DNA from: Psychrobacillus psychrodurans
Lineage (GTDB): Bacteria; Bacillota; Bacilli; Bacillales_A; Planococcaceae
Strand: one strand, 5' to 3'
DNA: 64,000 nt
NCBI RefSeq assembly: GCF_027563345.1
Contig: NZ_JAMKBK010000008.1
The notes beneath the pieces are model-generated. The model was given only the letters and a program-made list of their open reading frames with translations, made no database searches and was not told where the DNA came from. Below, piece after piece: positions 49,951-57,714 of this stretch. Positions within the stretch are counted from its first letter, which is position 1. Each line of letters starts with the position of its first letter. A program made the translations under genes and the position numbers.

Positions 49951-50310
49951 TGTCTAGCTTCAGACGCCTAGCACCTCGAGTCGCTTCAGACTTGTAAATA
50001 AAGGCAAAGATCGCCTTTATTGCAATTCTTCCAGCCTTGTCGGTGCTTACTCAGGCGCTTGCGCTTTTCTCTCTGTCTAGCTTCAGACGCCTAGCACCTC
50101 GAGTCGCTTCAGACTTGCAAATAAAGGCAAAGATCGCCTTTATTGCAATTCTTCCAGCGCTTGTCGGTGCTTACTCAGGCGCTTGCGCTTTTCTCTCTGT
50201 CTAGCTTCAGATGCCTAGCACCTCAAGTCGCTTCAGACTTACAAATAAAGGAAAAGATCGCCTTTATTGCAATTCTTCCAGCGCTTGTCGGTGCTTACTC
50301 AGGCGCTTGC
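49951..50310 (+). repeat. Dispersed repeat T, three tandem copies
   Basis: Copies begin with TGTCTAGCTTCAGA at 49951, 50074 and 50198, a period of 123-124 bp, and end with TACTCAGGCGCTTGC. They are almost identical. Each contains AAAGGCAAAGATCGCCTTTA, able to form an internal hairpin. The first copy has CCAGCCTTG where the others have CCAGCGCTTG. The type is common in Bacillaceae intergenic DNA. It fills the gap between the PCYCGC gene and fumC; 50311-50352 is plain. Confidence 0.92.
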
Positions 50311-50352
50311 ATCCCTTTACAGGACGGTTTCTGTTACTTTTCTTTCATCCAC

Positions 50353-51729
50353 TTAAATCATATTTTCAGGTATGACAATTTCATCAAATTTATCCGCAGT
50401 CAGTAAGTCTAACTCAATAGCCGCCTCTTTTAATGTTGTGCCATTTTTATGGGCATGTTTTGCAATCTTAGCTGCATTTTCATATCCGATATAGGGATTC
50501 AATGCAGTAACGAGCATTAGTGAGTTATCTACGTGATGCTTTATCGTATCAAGGTTAGGTTCAATTCCAACTGCGCAGTTATTATTAAAGCTTAGAATTG
50601 CATCACTTAATAAGCCAACTGATTGTAGGAAGTTGTGAATGATCACCGGTTTAAATACATTCAATTGATAATTCCCTTGGCTTGCAGCAAAGCTAATAGT
50701 TGTGTCATTTCCCATCACTTGTGCAACAACCATTGTCATCGCTTCACTTTGCGTCGGATTTACTTTTCCAGGCATAATGGAGCTTCCAGGTTCATTTTCT
50801 GGAATAGAGATTTCACCAATTCCAGAACGTGGACCACTTGCAAGTAAGCGTACATCATTCGCAATTTTCATCAAGTCTGCAGCTAATGCTTTTACTGCCC
50901 CATGTACGTAAACAACATCATCATAGCTTGTTAAAGAATGAAATTTGTTTTTAGCAGATGTAAATTCTATACCAAGTGCCTTAGAAATTTCAGCCGCTAC
51001 TTGATCTCCAAAGCCTTTTGGTGCATTTAACCCAGTTCCAACAGCTGTACCACCAATTGCAAGTTCCTTCATATCTTCTACACTTTGCGAAATCATTTTC
51101 GCTGATTTTTCCAGCATTCTATGCCAACCACTAAACTCTTGCCCAAGCGAAAGAGGTGTTGCATCTTGTAAATGTGTACGCCCAATTTTGATAATATCCA
51201 TAAATTGCTCAGATTTTTTTCCAAGCGTTTCCTTTAATACATCGATTGCTGGTAGTAGCTGGTTCTCTACTGAAAGCACTCCAGCAATATGCAGGGCTGT
51301 TGGGAACGTATCATTTGAACTTTGTGATTTATTTACATCGTCGTTTGGATGAAGACGTTCTTCGCTCCCTCTTTCCTCAAGTAATTGGTTTCCTCTACGA
51401 GCAATAACTTCATTTACATTCATATTGGACTGGGTACCACTACCCGTTTGCCAAACAACTAACGGAAAATGCGCATCTAGTTTTCCGGCTAGTATTTCAT
51501 CTGCTGCTTTTGCAATAGCATCTTTTTTTGCTTCTGATAGATTTCCTAGCGAATGACTAACGATTGCGGCAGATTTTTTTAAAAGGGCTAAACCATGAAT
51601 TACGCCAATTGGCATCTTTTCCGTACCAATTTTAAAGTTATGTTTGGATCTTTGCGTTTGTGCTCCCCAAAGACTATCTTCTGGAACATTAATTTCTCCC
51701 ATAGAGTCGTGCTCAATACGATAAGACAT
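50353..51729 (-). CDS. fumC: Fumarate hydratase, class II
   Basis: A 458-residue, iron-independent TCA-cycle enzyme (fumarate to malate), called citG in B. subtilis. YRIEHDSMGEINVPEDSLWGAQTQRS starts the protein, GSGTQSNMNVNEV and HPNDDVNKSQSSNDTFPTA are substrate-site segments, and GSSIMPGKVNP (about 316) is the fumarase/aspartase signature loop. The start is ATG 51729, 10 bases after AAGGAG; the eight earlier codons cover that ribosome site. The HD-GYP gene ends 14 bp upstream, so the two are probably co-transcribed. Confidence 0.95.
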   Translation of the reverse strand: MSYRIEHDSMGEINVPEDSLWGAQTQRSKHNFKIGTEKMPIGVIHGLALLKKSAAIVSHSLGNLSEAKKDAIAKAADEILAGKLDAHFPLVVWQTGSGTQSNMNVNEVIARRGNQLLEERGSEERLHPNDDVNKSQSSNDTFPTALHIAGVLSVENQLLPAIDVLKETLGKKSEQFMDIIKIGRTHLQDATPLSLGQEFSGWHRMLEKSAKMISQSVEDMKELAIGGTAVGTGLNAPKGFGDQVAAEISKALGIEFTSAKNKFHSLTSYDDVVYVHGAVKALAADLMKIANDVRLLASGPRSGIGEISIPENEPGSSIMPGKVNPTQSEAMTMVVAQVMGNDTTISFAASQGNYQLNVFKPVIIHNFLQSVGLLSDAILSFNNNCAVGIEPNLDTIKHHVDNSLMLVTALNPYIGYENAAKIAKHAHKNGTTLKEAAIELDLLTADKFDEIVIPENMI

Positions 51730-51743
51730 TAACCTCGCTCCTT

Positions 51744-52679
51744 TTAAATCCATTTATTTTGTTTTTCTTCTAGCATTGCTAAAAATTCATCCACTACCTC
51801 CGGGTGAAATTGAGTGCCTTTTCCACTTTCCATCTCTTGAATGGCCTCCTCAATCGTCATCGCCTTACGGTACACTCGATTCGTGGTCATTGCATCGAAT
51901 GCATCCACCACTGAAACGATAGAAGCTTCTATAGAAATTTCATTTCCTATTAAGCCATGTGGATATCCCTTTCCATCATACCTTTCATGATGTTCTTCTA
52001 CAATAAAAGCGGCTTTGCGTATTCGTTCTATTTCATGATTTCGCATCATCTCTGCACCCAAAGTTGTATGCATCTTAATGACTTTCCATTCATCGTCTGT
52101 TAGTTTACCCGTTTTATTCAATATTTCTATTGGAATTGCCAACTTACCAATATCATGAAAATAAGAGCCCATCGAGAGAATAGCTACTCCTTGACCATTT
52201 GGTCTCATTCTTTTCCATAGCTCAATAGAATAATCACGAATTCGCGAACAATGATGATAAGTATACCCGTCCACCTCTTGAATTCGCTTAGCATCTCGTT
52301 GAATAATCTCACGCTCAGTAAAGCTTTTCTCAAATGTCGAAGAAGTCATTTCAAATAAAATCTCCACATGAGATTCTGTATTACAAGTTACTATTCCCCC
52401 ATACTTATTTACATCAATTACATCACCACGATGCAAAGTAGACTTTTGACCATCCCAATCTATTTCAAGTTCACCATTTAAAATTGTATAACGCTCCACA
52501 AAATCAGCGGAATTATTTGAGTTATAATAAACCCAAGTTGTTGTATTAGGAAACAATGTGTATAAAGAGTAAGAAATATTTTCTGCACTTCCAAGGTATG
52601 TAGTAACCGATTGATCTGTAAATACTCTTGGTAGATATGCTTTCATTCGTATATCTTGTATCTGTTCAACTGTTAGCAT
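51744..52679 (-). CDS. Cupin-like plus HD-GYP phosphodiesterase protein
   Basis: A 311-residue cytosolic protein. Residues about 40-115 look like a cupin barrel (VERYTILNGELEIDWDGQKSTLHRGDVIDV), a possible ligand sensor. The C-terminal half is an HD-GYP domain: YFHDIGKLAIP (HD, about 171), HTTLGAEMM, EEHHERYDGKGYPHGLIG (about 230-247) with the GYP motif intact, and SVVDAFDAMTT. Intact motifs suggest hydrolysis of cyclic di-GMP or a related nucleotide. A cupin in front of HD-GYP is uncommon compared with response-regulator or PAS fusions. It precedes fumC by 14 bp. Confidence 0.82.
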   Translation of the reverse strand: MLTVEQIQDIRMKAYLPRVFTDQSVTTYLGSAENISYSLYTLFPNTTTWVYYNSNNSADFVERYTILNGELEIDWDGQKSTLHRGDVIDVNKYGGIVTCNTESHVEILFEMTSSTFEKSFTEREIIQRDAKRIQEVDGYTYHHCSRIRDYSIELWKRMRPNGQGVAILSMGSYFHDIGKLAIPIEILNKTGKLTDDEWKVIKMHTTLGAEMMRNHEIERIRKAAFIVEEHHERYDGKGYPHGLIGNEISIEASIVSVVDAFDAMTTNRVYRKAMTIEEAIQEMESGKGTQFHPEVVDEFLAMLEEKQNKWI

Positions 52680-52763
52680 ATATTACACCCCTATTCCTAT
52701 GACAACATTCAGCTTTATCTGCTTTTATTATACAATTCAATCAACTTAAATGAAATACAATAA

Positions 52764-52795
52764 AAAGAACCTATGAATATTTTCATAGGTTCTTT
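52764..52795 (-). terminator. Terminator of the yuaF-floT operon
   Basis: AAGAACCTATGAA pairs with TTCATAGGTTCTT around a TATT loop, with T's on the minus strand. It starts 11 bases after the floT stop. Confidence 0.9.
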
Positions 52796-52806
52796 GAGGT
52801 AAAACG

Positions 52807-54324
52807 TTATGCAGTTTCATTCACATTTTTTATTTCTTCCGTTAATCGCTCTATACTTGGACGGATATTCCCTTTACCAGCATAGCTTTCAAGCATTTCC
52901 TTCACATCAATTCCAGAGGATGCTTTAAGCGTTTCTTGTAGTGTAGACATTAAATTCGTTGCATATGAAGTGACTTTATTGGCCCCTCCACCTTCTCCAC
53001 TACCAGTGTCGACAACCGTAATTTTGTCGATATTTGAAAGTGGACTCGCAATTTGTTTAGCGTATTCAGGAAGCATATGAACGATCATATCGAGAACAGC
53101 TGCTTGACCGTACATTTCAAAAGCTTCTGCAATCTTACGTTTCGCTTCAGCTTCTGCAAGACCTTTAAGTCTAATAACATCCGCCTCTGATTCCCCTTGT
53201 GCTCGTTGAGAATCTGCTTTTGCTTGACCATCTAAACGAACTTTCTCTGCATCAGCTTTTGCTTTAGCTTCAATTCGATACTTCTCTGCATCCGCCTCTG
53301 CTATCTCACGTGACTTAGAAGCTTCTGCATTTTGTTCAATGGCATAACGATCTGCATCGGCTTTTTTCTTCACCTCAGAGTCATATTGCTTCTCACGACG
53401 TAGAATCTCTTTTTCCTCTAGCTCTATTTGTTTTTGACGCTCAATAATTTGAATTTGCATTTCTTGCTCAGTTACTTCTTGCTTAGAACGTGCTGTTTCT
53501 AGTTCATACGCTTGGTCGGCACGAGCTTTAGCAATGTCCTGCTCACGGCGATATTCCGCTACTTTCAACTGATTATCCTTTTCCGCTTCAGCAATTTCCG
53601 TAGCTCTTTCGATTTCAGCCCTTTGTGCATCCTTAGAAGCTTCTGCACGCTTAATACGTGTTTCTTTTTCTGCCTCTGCTGTTGCGATATCCGCATCACG
53701 CTTAACTTGTGCAATTCTTGGCTTCCCTAGCGAGTCCAAATATCCGTTTTTATCACGTACGTCTTTTATTGTAAAGGATACAATGACTAATCCCATTTTT
53801 GCTAAGTCTTGAGAAGCTACACGTTGTACTTCCTGTGAGAATTTGTCTCGATTTTTGTATATTTCCTCTACGGTCATCGAACCTAAGATGGAACGTAGAT
53901 GACCTTCTAATACTTCCTTCGCTTCGTTTTCACGATCTTCCTTTGATTTACCTAAAAACTGTTCAGCTGCTGTAGCAATTTCGGAAATAGAACCGCCAAT
54001 TTTAAAAATTGCTGTTCCATCCGCCATTACTGGAACACCCTGTTCAGTATAAACTTCAGGTGTAGTAACTTCTAATTTACTAGAAAGTAAACTAAGCGGT
54101 TCAGCTTGTTGGAACACTGGAAATATAAACGCCCCTCCACCACGAATAATTTTAATGCGATTACCAGATTCGTCTGTATGCACATTCTTAGAGCCTAAAT
54201 AACTTCCTGTTACAATGAGTGCCTCATCGGGTCCTACCGTACGATATTTCGTAATAAAAACAGCTAAAATTGCAACTATAACAAACACTACTATCCCAAT
54301 AACTATCAACATTTCCATTTGCAT
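52807..54324 (-). CDS. floT: Flotillin FloT, membrane microdomain scaffold
   Basis: A 505-residue flotillin. Residues about 5-25 form a membrane-inserted segment (MLIVIGIVVFVIVAILAVF) and the SPFH/band-7 domain spans about 30-200 (VGPDEALIVTG.. GGGAFIFPVFQQAEPLSLLSSKLEVTTP). A long charged coiled coil with many Ala-Glu pairs follows (about 210-400), and the C-terminus carries the oligomerisation region. Flotillins organise functional membrane patches and affect fluidity. The start is ATG 54324 behind GAGGGGG. With yuaF 18 bp upstream and a sigma-W promoter before that, the locus equals B. subtilis yuaF-floT; the third gene, yuaI, is missing. Confidence 0.93.
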   Translation of the reverse strand: MQMEMLIVIGIVVFVIVAILAVFITKYRTVGPDEALIVTGSYLGSKNVHTDESGNRIKIIRGGGAFIFPVFQQAEPLSLLSSKLEVTTPEVYTEQGVPVMADGTAIFKIGGSISEIATAAEQFLGKSKEDRENEAKEVLEGHLRSILGSMTVEEIYKNRDKFSQEVQRVASQDLAKMGLVIVSFTIKDVRDKNGYLDSLGKPRIAQVKRDADIATAEAEKETRIKRAEASKDAQRAEIERATEIAEAEKDNQLKVAEYRREQDIAKARADQAYELETARSKQEVTEQEMQIQIIERQKQIELEEKEILRREKQYDSEVKKKADADRYAIEQNAEASKSREIAEADAEKYRIEAKAKADAEKVRLDGQAKADSQRAQGESEADVIRLKGLAEAEAKRKIAEAFEMYGQAAVLDMIVHMLPEYAKQIASPLSNIDKITVVDTGSGEGGGANKVTSYATNLMSTLQETLKASSGIDVKEMLESYAGKGNIRPSIERLTEEIKNVNETA

Positions 54325-54342
54325 TACTTTTCCCCCTCTTGT

Positions 54343-54852
54343 CTATACTAATGGTACATATTCTTTTACTAAAAAAGTTCCATTATCAAAATCAATGATG
54401 AGTACCTGTTTATCGTATTCAATCTCTTCATTGTCATAGCCTGCTGCTCGTTTAGAAATTACTCCATTTACCGTTTCAATTACTATTTCTCCAAACCCAT
54501 CCGATGGTATCGGAATTATGACTCTTCCAACTTGGCCTTGTAGAGATTCATTTGTATATGCTGTGGAAACCTCCGCAGAAGCGAGTGGAACTAATATAAA
54601 GAAGTATAGTAAGAAAGTTAATATACTAGAAATAATAAGAGCCGCAAGAATAACAATTTTCTCGTCCCAATCTGTTAGTTTTAATAGGATAAAACCTGAA
54701 GCACATATAAATAGTAAGAAAGACAGAATCGTTGTTGGGTTGAAAATGCCACTATCCATTCCATCAATTGCATCAGCAAATAGCACATACAAAATAGTGA
54801 TTAAACCTATACCGATTAATCCATATAAAAAAACTTGTTCTATATCACTCAC
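54343..54852 (-). CDS. yuaF: NfeD-like membrane protein YuaF
   Basis: A 169-residue protein with three to four N-terminal helices (about 5-90) and a C-terminal OB-fold domain (about 105-165: GQVGRVIIPIPSDGFGEIVIETVNGVISKRAAGYDNEEIEYDKQVLIIDFD). This is the short NfeD type that partners flotillins. The only start that fits is GTG 54852, although AAAGGGG is very close to it; translation may be weak. It has an exact sigma-W-type promoter at 54885-54912. Confidence 0.87.
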   Translation of the reverse strand: MSDIEQVFLYGLIGIGLITILYVLFADAIDGMDSGIFNPTTILSFLLFICASGFILLKLTDWDEKIVILAALIISSILTFLLYFFILVPLASAEVSTAYTNESLQGQVGRVIIPIPSDGFGEIVIETVNGVISKRAAGYDNEEIEYDKQVLIIDFDNGTFLVKEYVPLV

Positions 54853-54884
54853 CCCTTTCCGCGAAAAAAGTTATCTTAATTGTA

Positions 54885-54912
54885 TATACGGAGATACTTT
54901 CAGAAAGTTTCA
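54885..54912 (-). promoter_or_regulatory. Sigma-W promoter of yuaF-floT
   Basis: On the minus strand TGAAAC (54912-54907), 16 bases, CGTATA (54890-54885). The orthologous B. subtilis operon is known to be sigma-W controlled. The rest of the divergent gap (54913-55157) is AT-rich; it holds a small palindrome TTACA-gtat-TGTAA at 55044-55057 on the ykaA side and nothing else I can name. Confidence 0.85.
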
Positions 54913-55157
54913 TATATTTACCTTTTTTTATAAATATAATATTAATCTTTGTTTAAATTGCATTTTAATTCTATAAATTCCGACAAAAAACGGTTTTTTT
55001 CGAACAAAAAAGTGCTTATTTGTTCAATTACATAACTCTAATGTTACAGTATTGTAAATTTGGCTAATACAGAGTAAAAGTTGTGTTGATTTTGTAAATT
55101 TTTTGTTATGCTATTTTAGGAAAAAGTAAACATATTAAATAAGTCCAGGAGGCTTTT

Positions 55158-55778
55158 ATGATTAGTTCAAAAAAACCAGATCCATTTTTCGTATCTCTAT
55201 TAAAAATTGCTGAAAACGTGCGTGATAGTGCTCATTATGCAGATGACTTTCGTATTAATACGGCTGCAGATTTAAAAGAAATTAGTGTACATTTAAAAAA
55301 TTACGAAACCGCAGGAGATACATTAATACATGAATTAATCGTTATGTTAAATAAATCCTTTATGACTCCGATTGAACGTGAAGATATCCTTGAACTTGCG
55401 ATTCGTATGGATGACATTTTAGATGGCATTGATAATTTCACTGCACACCTGGAAATGTTTTCATTAATTGAGATTGATGAATCTATGCGCACATTCTTAG
55501 GTTATATTGTCAAAAGCACAGATGAGATCGTTAAAGCAATGGGACTTCTAGCAAGTAAGAAGCTTCTAAAGATGCACGAACATTCTATCCTTATTAAAGA
55601 TTACGAAAGAAAATGTGATGAGGTACTTCGTTCATCAATTAAACAGTTATTTTTGAATGAAAAAGATCCAATTCGCATTATTCAATTTAAAGACATATAT
55701 GAACAACTAGAAGAAATCGCTGATTATTGTCAAAACGTAGCAAATACGTTGGAAACTATTATCATGCGAAACGCGTAG
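55158..55778 (+). CDS. ykaA: DUF47/PhoU-like accessory protein of the Pit transporter
   Basis: A 206-residue all-helical cytosolic protein of the DUF47 (PhoU-like) family. It has the characteristic acidic metal-binding repeats: LELAIRMDDILDGIDNF and QFKDIYEQLEEIADYCQNVANTLE. Such proteins are nearly always paired with a PiT phosphate transporter, as here (11-bp gap), and modulate it. The start is ATG 55158 behind AGGAGG. The symbol follows the B. subtilis ykaA-ykaB pair. Confidence 0.9.
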   Translation: MISSKKPDPFFVSLLKIAENVRDSAHYADDFRINTAADLKEISVHLKNYETAGDTLIHELIVMLNKSFMTPIEREDILELAIRMDDILDGIDNFTAHLEMFSLIEIDESMRTFLGYIVKSTDEIVKAMGLLASKKLLKMHEHSILIKDYERKCDEVLRSSIKQLFLNEKDPIRIIQFKDIYEQLEEIADYCQNVANTLETIIMRNA

Positions 55779-55789
55779 GGTGTACACAT

Positions 55790-56788
55790 ATGGAAACAGT
55801 ATTTATATTAACCATTCTAGTAGTAATATTCGCTCTTGCATTTGACTTTATCAATGGGTTTCATGATACCGCTAATGCCATTGCTACATCGGTTTCTACA
55901 AGAGCACTAAAACCTAGAGTGGCTGTTCTAATGGCCGCAATTATGAATTTTGTTGGCGCTTTAACATTTACCGGAGTAGCTAAAACAATTACTAAAGATA
56001 TTGTAGATCCTTTTGCCTTGCAAAATGGTTCTCTAATCATTTTAGCTGCATTACTTTCCGCGATTATTTGGAATTTAGTTACATGGTATTTCGGGATTCC
56101 TTCCAGTTCATCTCACACGCTGATTGGTTCTATAGCCGGAGCAGCAGTATCATCTGCTGGCTTTGCGATTTTAAACTGGGAAGGTTTCATTAAAATTATT
56201 CAAGCGTTACTCATTTCACCATTTCTAGCGCTTGCTGTCGGCTTTTTAATGATGTCATTATTCAAAGTCATATTTAAAAATGGGAGTTTATATGGGACAA
56301 ACAAAAGGTTCCGTATATTCCAAATTGGTACGGCTGCTCTTCAATCCTTTACGCATGGAACAAACGACGCTCAAAAAGCTATGGGTATTATTACAATGGC
56401 TTTAATCGCAGCGGAATGGCAAACGAATGACGATATTCAACTATGGGTTCGTATCGCTGCAGCTACTGCAATGGGTCTCGGCACCTCTATTGGTGGATAT
56501 AAAATTATTAAAACGGTCGGCGGTAAAATTATGAAAATACGTCCAATTAACGGGGCCGCGGCTGACTTATCTTCTGCAATGATTATTTTCGGGGCTACTA
56601 CAATTCATTTACCTGTTTCTACTACACATGTTATTTCTTCCGCAATTATGGGAGTTGGATCAGCGCAACGTGTGAAAGGCGTGAAATGGGGAGTTGCTAA
56701 GAAAATTGTCTTAACTTGGATTATTACTTTACCAATTTCTGCTGCAATGGCAGGTGTTATTTTCCAAATACTAAGTTTATTCTTTTAA
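55790..56788 (+). CDS. pit: Low-affinity inorganic phosphate transporter, PiT family
   Basis: A 332-residue protein with about ten helices and the two PiT repeats: ALAFDFINGFHDTANAIATSVSTRAL near the N-terminus and LQSFTHGTNDAQKAMGIITMAL in the second half. It imports phosphate (as a metal-phosphate complex) with protons or sodium. The start is ATG 55790, 7 bases after AGGGTG; an upstream extension lies inside ykaA in another frame. It is the last gene of the unit, followed by a strong terminator. Confidence 0.93.
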   Translation: METVFILTILVVIFALAFDFINGFHDTANAIATSVSTRALKPRVAVLMAAIMNFVGALTFTGVAKTITKDIVDPFALQNGSLIILAALLSAIIWNLVTWYFGIPSSSSHTLIGSIAGAAVSSAGFAILNWEGFIKIIQALLISPFLALAVGFLMMSLFKVIFKNGSLYGTNKRFRIFQIGTAALQSFTHGTNDAQKAMGIITMALIAAEWQTNDDIQLWVRIAAATAMGLGTSIGGYKIIKTVGGKIMKIRPINGAAADLSSAMIIFGATTIHLPVSTTHVISSAIMGVGSAQRVKGVKWGVAKKIVLTWIITLPISAAMAGVIFQILSLFF

Positions 56789-56790
56789 TA

Positions 56791-56832
56791 AAAAAATGAA
56801 CCCTTGTCTTTAGGACAAGGGTTCATTTTTTT
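56791..56832 (+). terminator. Terminator of ykaA-pit
   Basis: AAATGAACCCTTGTC pairs over 15 bp with GACAAGGGTTCATTT around a short loop, followed by T's. Confidence 0.93.
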
Positions 56833-56976
56833 GTTTGGGGAGTTAGTAATTATATTACATTGATGTGGTACTCTCATATAACAACGATTTCTCTTGTATA
56901 GAAGCTGAGTTCTCTCTATAGCCAGGCATGGCGGTCACACTCACTCTTTTGGCAGAGAATCCCTCTCATAATTACT

Positions 56977-57609
56977 CTATTCTTTGATCTTTAAACCTAA
57001 TGATTTGGCAAAGCCAACCGCTTGTTCCGTGGAAACCGTACAATTCTGCATTTGATCTAGCGAAACAGTTAGTTGTTCATATGTATTCGAGCTTAGATCG
57101 ATTCCTGATAAGGCAGTGCCTGTGAAATTCGCTTCATTTAATTCACAATCCTCAAAATTGACCTTATCAAATGTGGCTTCTATAAAATCTGCACGGTTAA
57201 ATGCAATTTTAGTGAAGGAGACTTTTTTCAATTTAGAAAAGCTCATACTCACATAGTTAGCAACTGAATCTACTATTTTCACTTCGGTCATTCTACTCTG
57301 TGAGATGTTAGCCCCTAATAATTTCGAGCCCCGAATTTCCACTCGGTGGAACACCGCATCGCCAAAATCGACATTAGATAAGTCACATTTCTCGAATAGG
57401 CAATCGATAAACTCCACCCGATGAAAACGTACTCCCTCCAAGGAAATATGCTGAAAATGAATTTGGTCAAATATAATCTTTTCTTCTTGCTCCCGGTCTA
57501 ATTCTAATGTTGTAACTAATCCATTAGATACATAATTATCTTCTAGTAGTGCTCTTTGCACGTCTAATACATCTAATGATTTTGAGATTTTCGGTGAAGC
57601 TATTTTCAA
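56977..57609 (-). CDS. Pentapeptide-repeat protein
   Basis: A 210-residue protein. From about residue 55 to 170 the sequence follows the A(D/N)LxX five-residue rhythm of a right-handed quadrilateral helix (GVRFHRVEFIDCLFEKCDLSN.., ANISQSRMTEVKIVDS.., NRADFIEATFDKVNFEDCELNEANFTGTALSG). The first 45 and last 35 residues lie outside the repeat. Some relatives (Qnr, MfpA, AlbG) protect gyrase by mimicking DNA; nothing here proves that. The start is TTG 57609, 6 bases after AGGAGGG. It is divergent from the MMPL gene. Confidence 0.83.
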   Translation of the reverse strand: MKIASPKISKSLDVLDVQRALLEDNYVSNGLVTTLELDREQEEKIIFDQIHFQHISLEGVRFHRVEFIDCLFEKCDLSNVDFGDAVFHRVEIRGSKLLGANISQSRMTEVKIVDSVANYVSMSFSKLKKVSFTKIAFNRADFIEATFDKVNFEDCELNEANFTGTALSGIDLSSNTYEQLTVSLDQMQNCTVSTEQAVGFAKSLGLKIKE

Positions 57610-57714
57610 TGGAATCCCTCCTGTGGAATTGCTATTCATATTCTATCATTATATTAGTATTTTTGACTCTTTTTGCCTTACAATGTAACTAGGTTTTATT
57701 TGAGGAGGAATTTC

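Noticed and set aside
49951..50310. Possible CRISPR or tandem gene repeat
   Set aside because: The whole 123-bp unit is conserved with no unique spacers and no ribosome sites in the open frames across it.
50143..50406. An 87-codon frame between the PCYCGC gene and fumC
   Set aside because: It covers repeat T copies and the end of fumC; no ribosome site.
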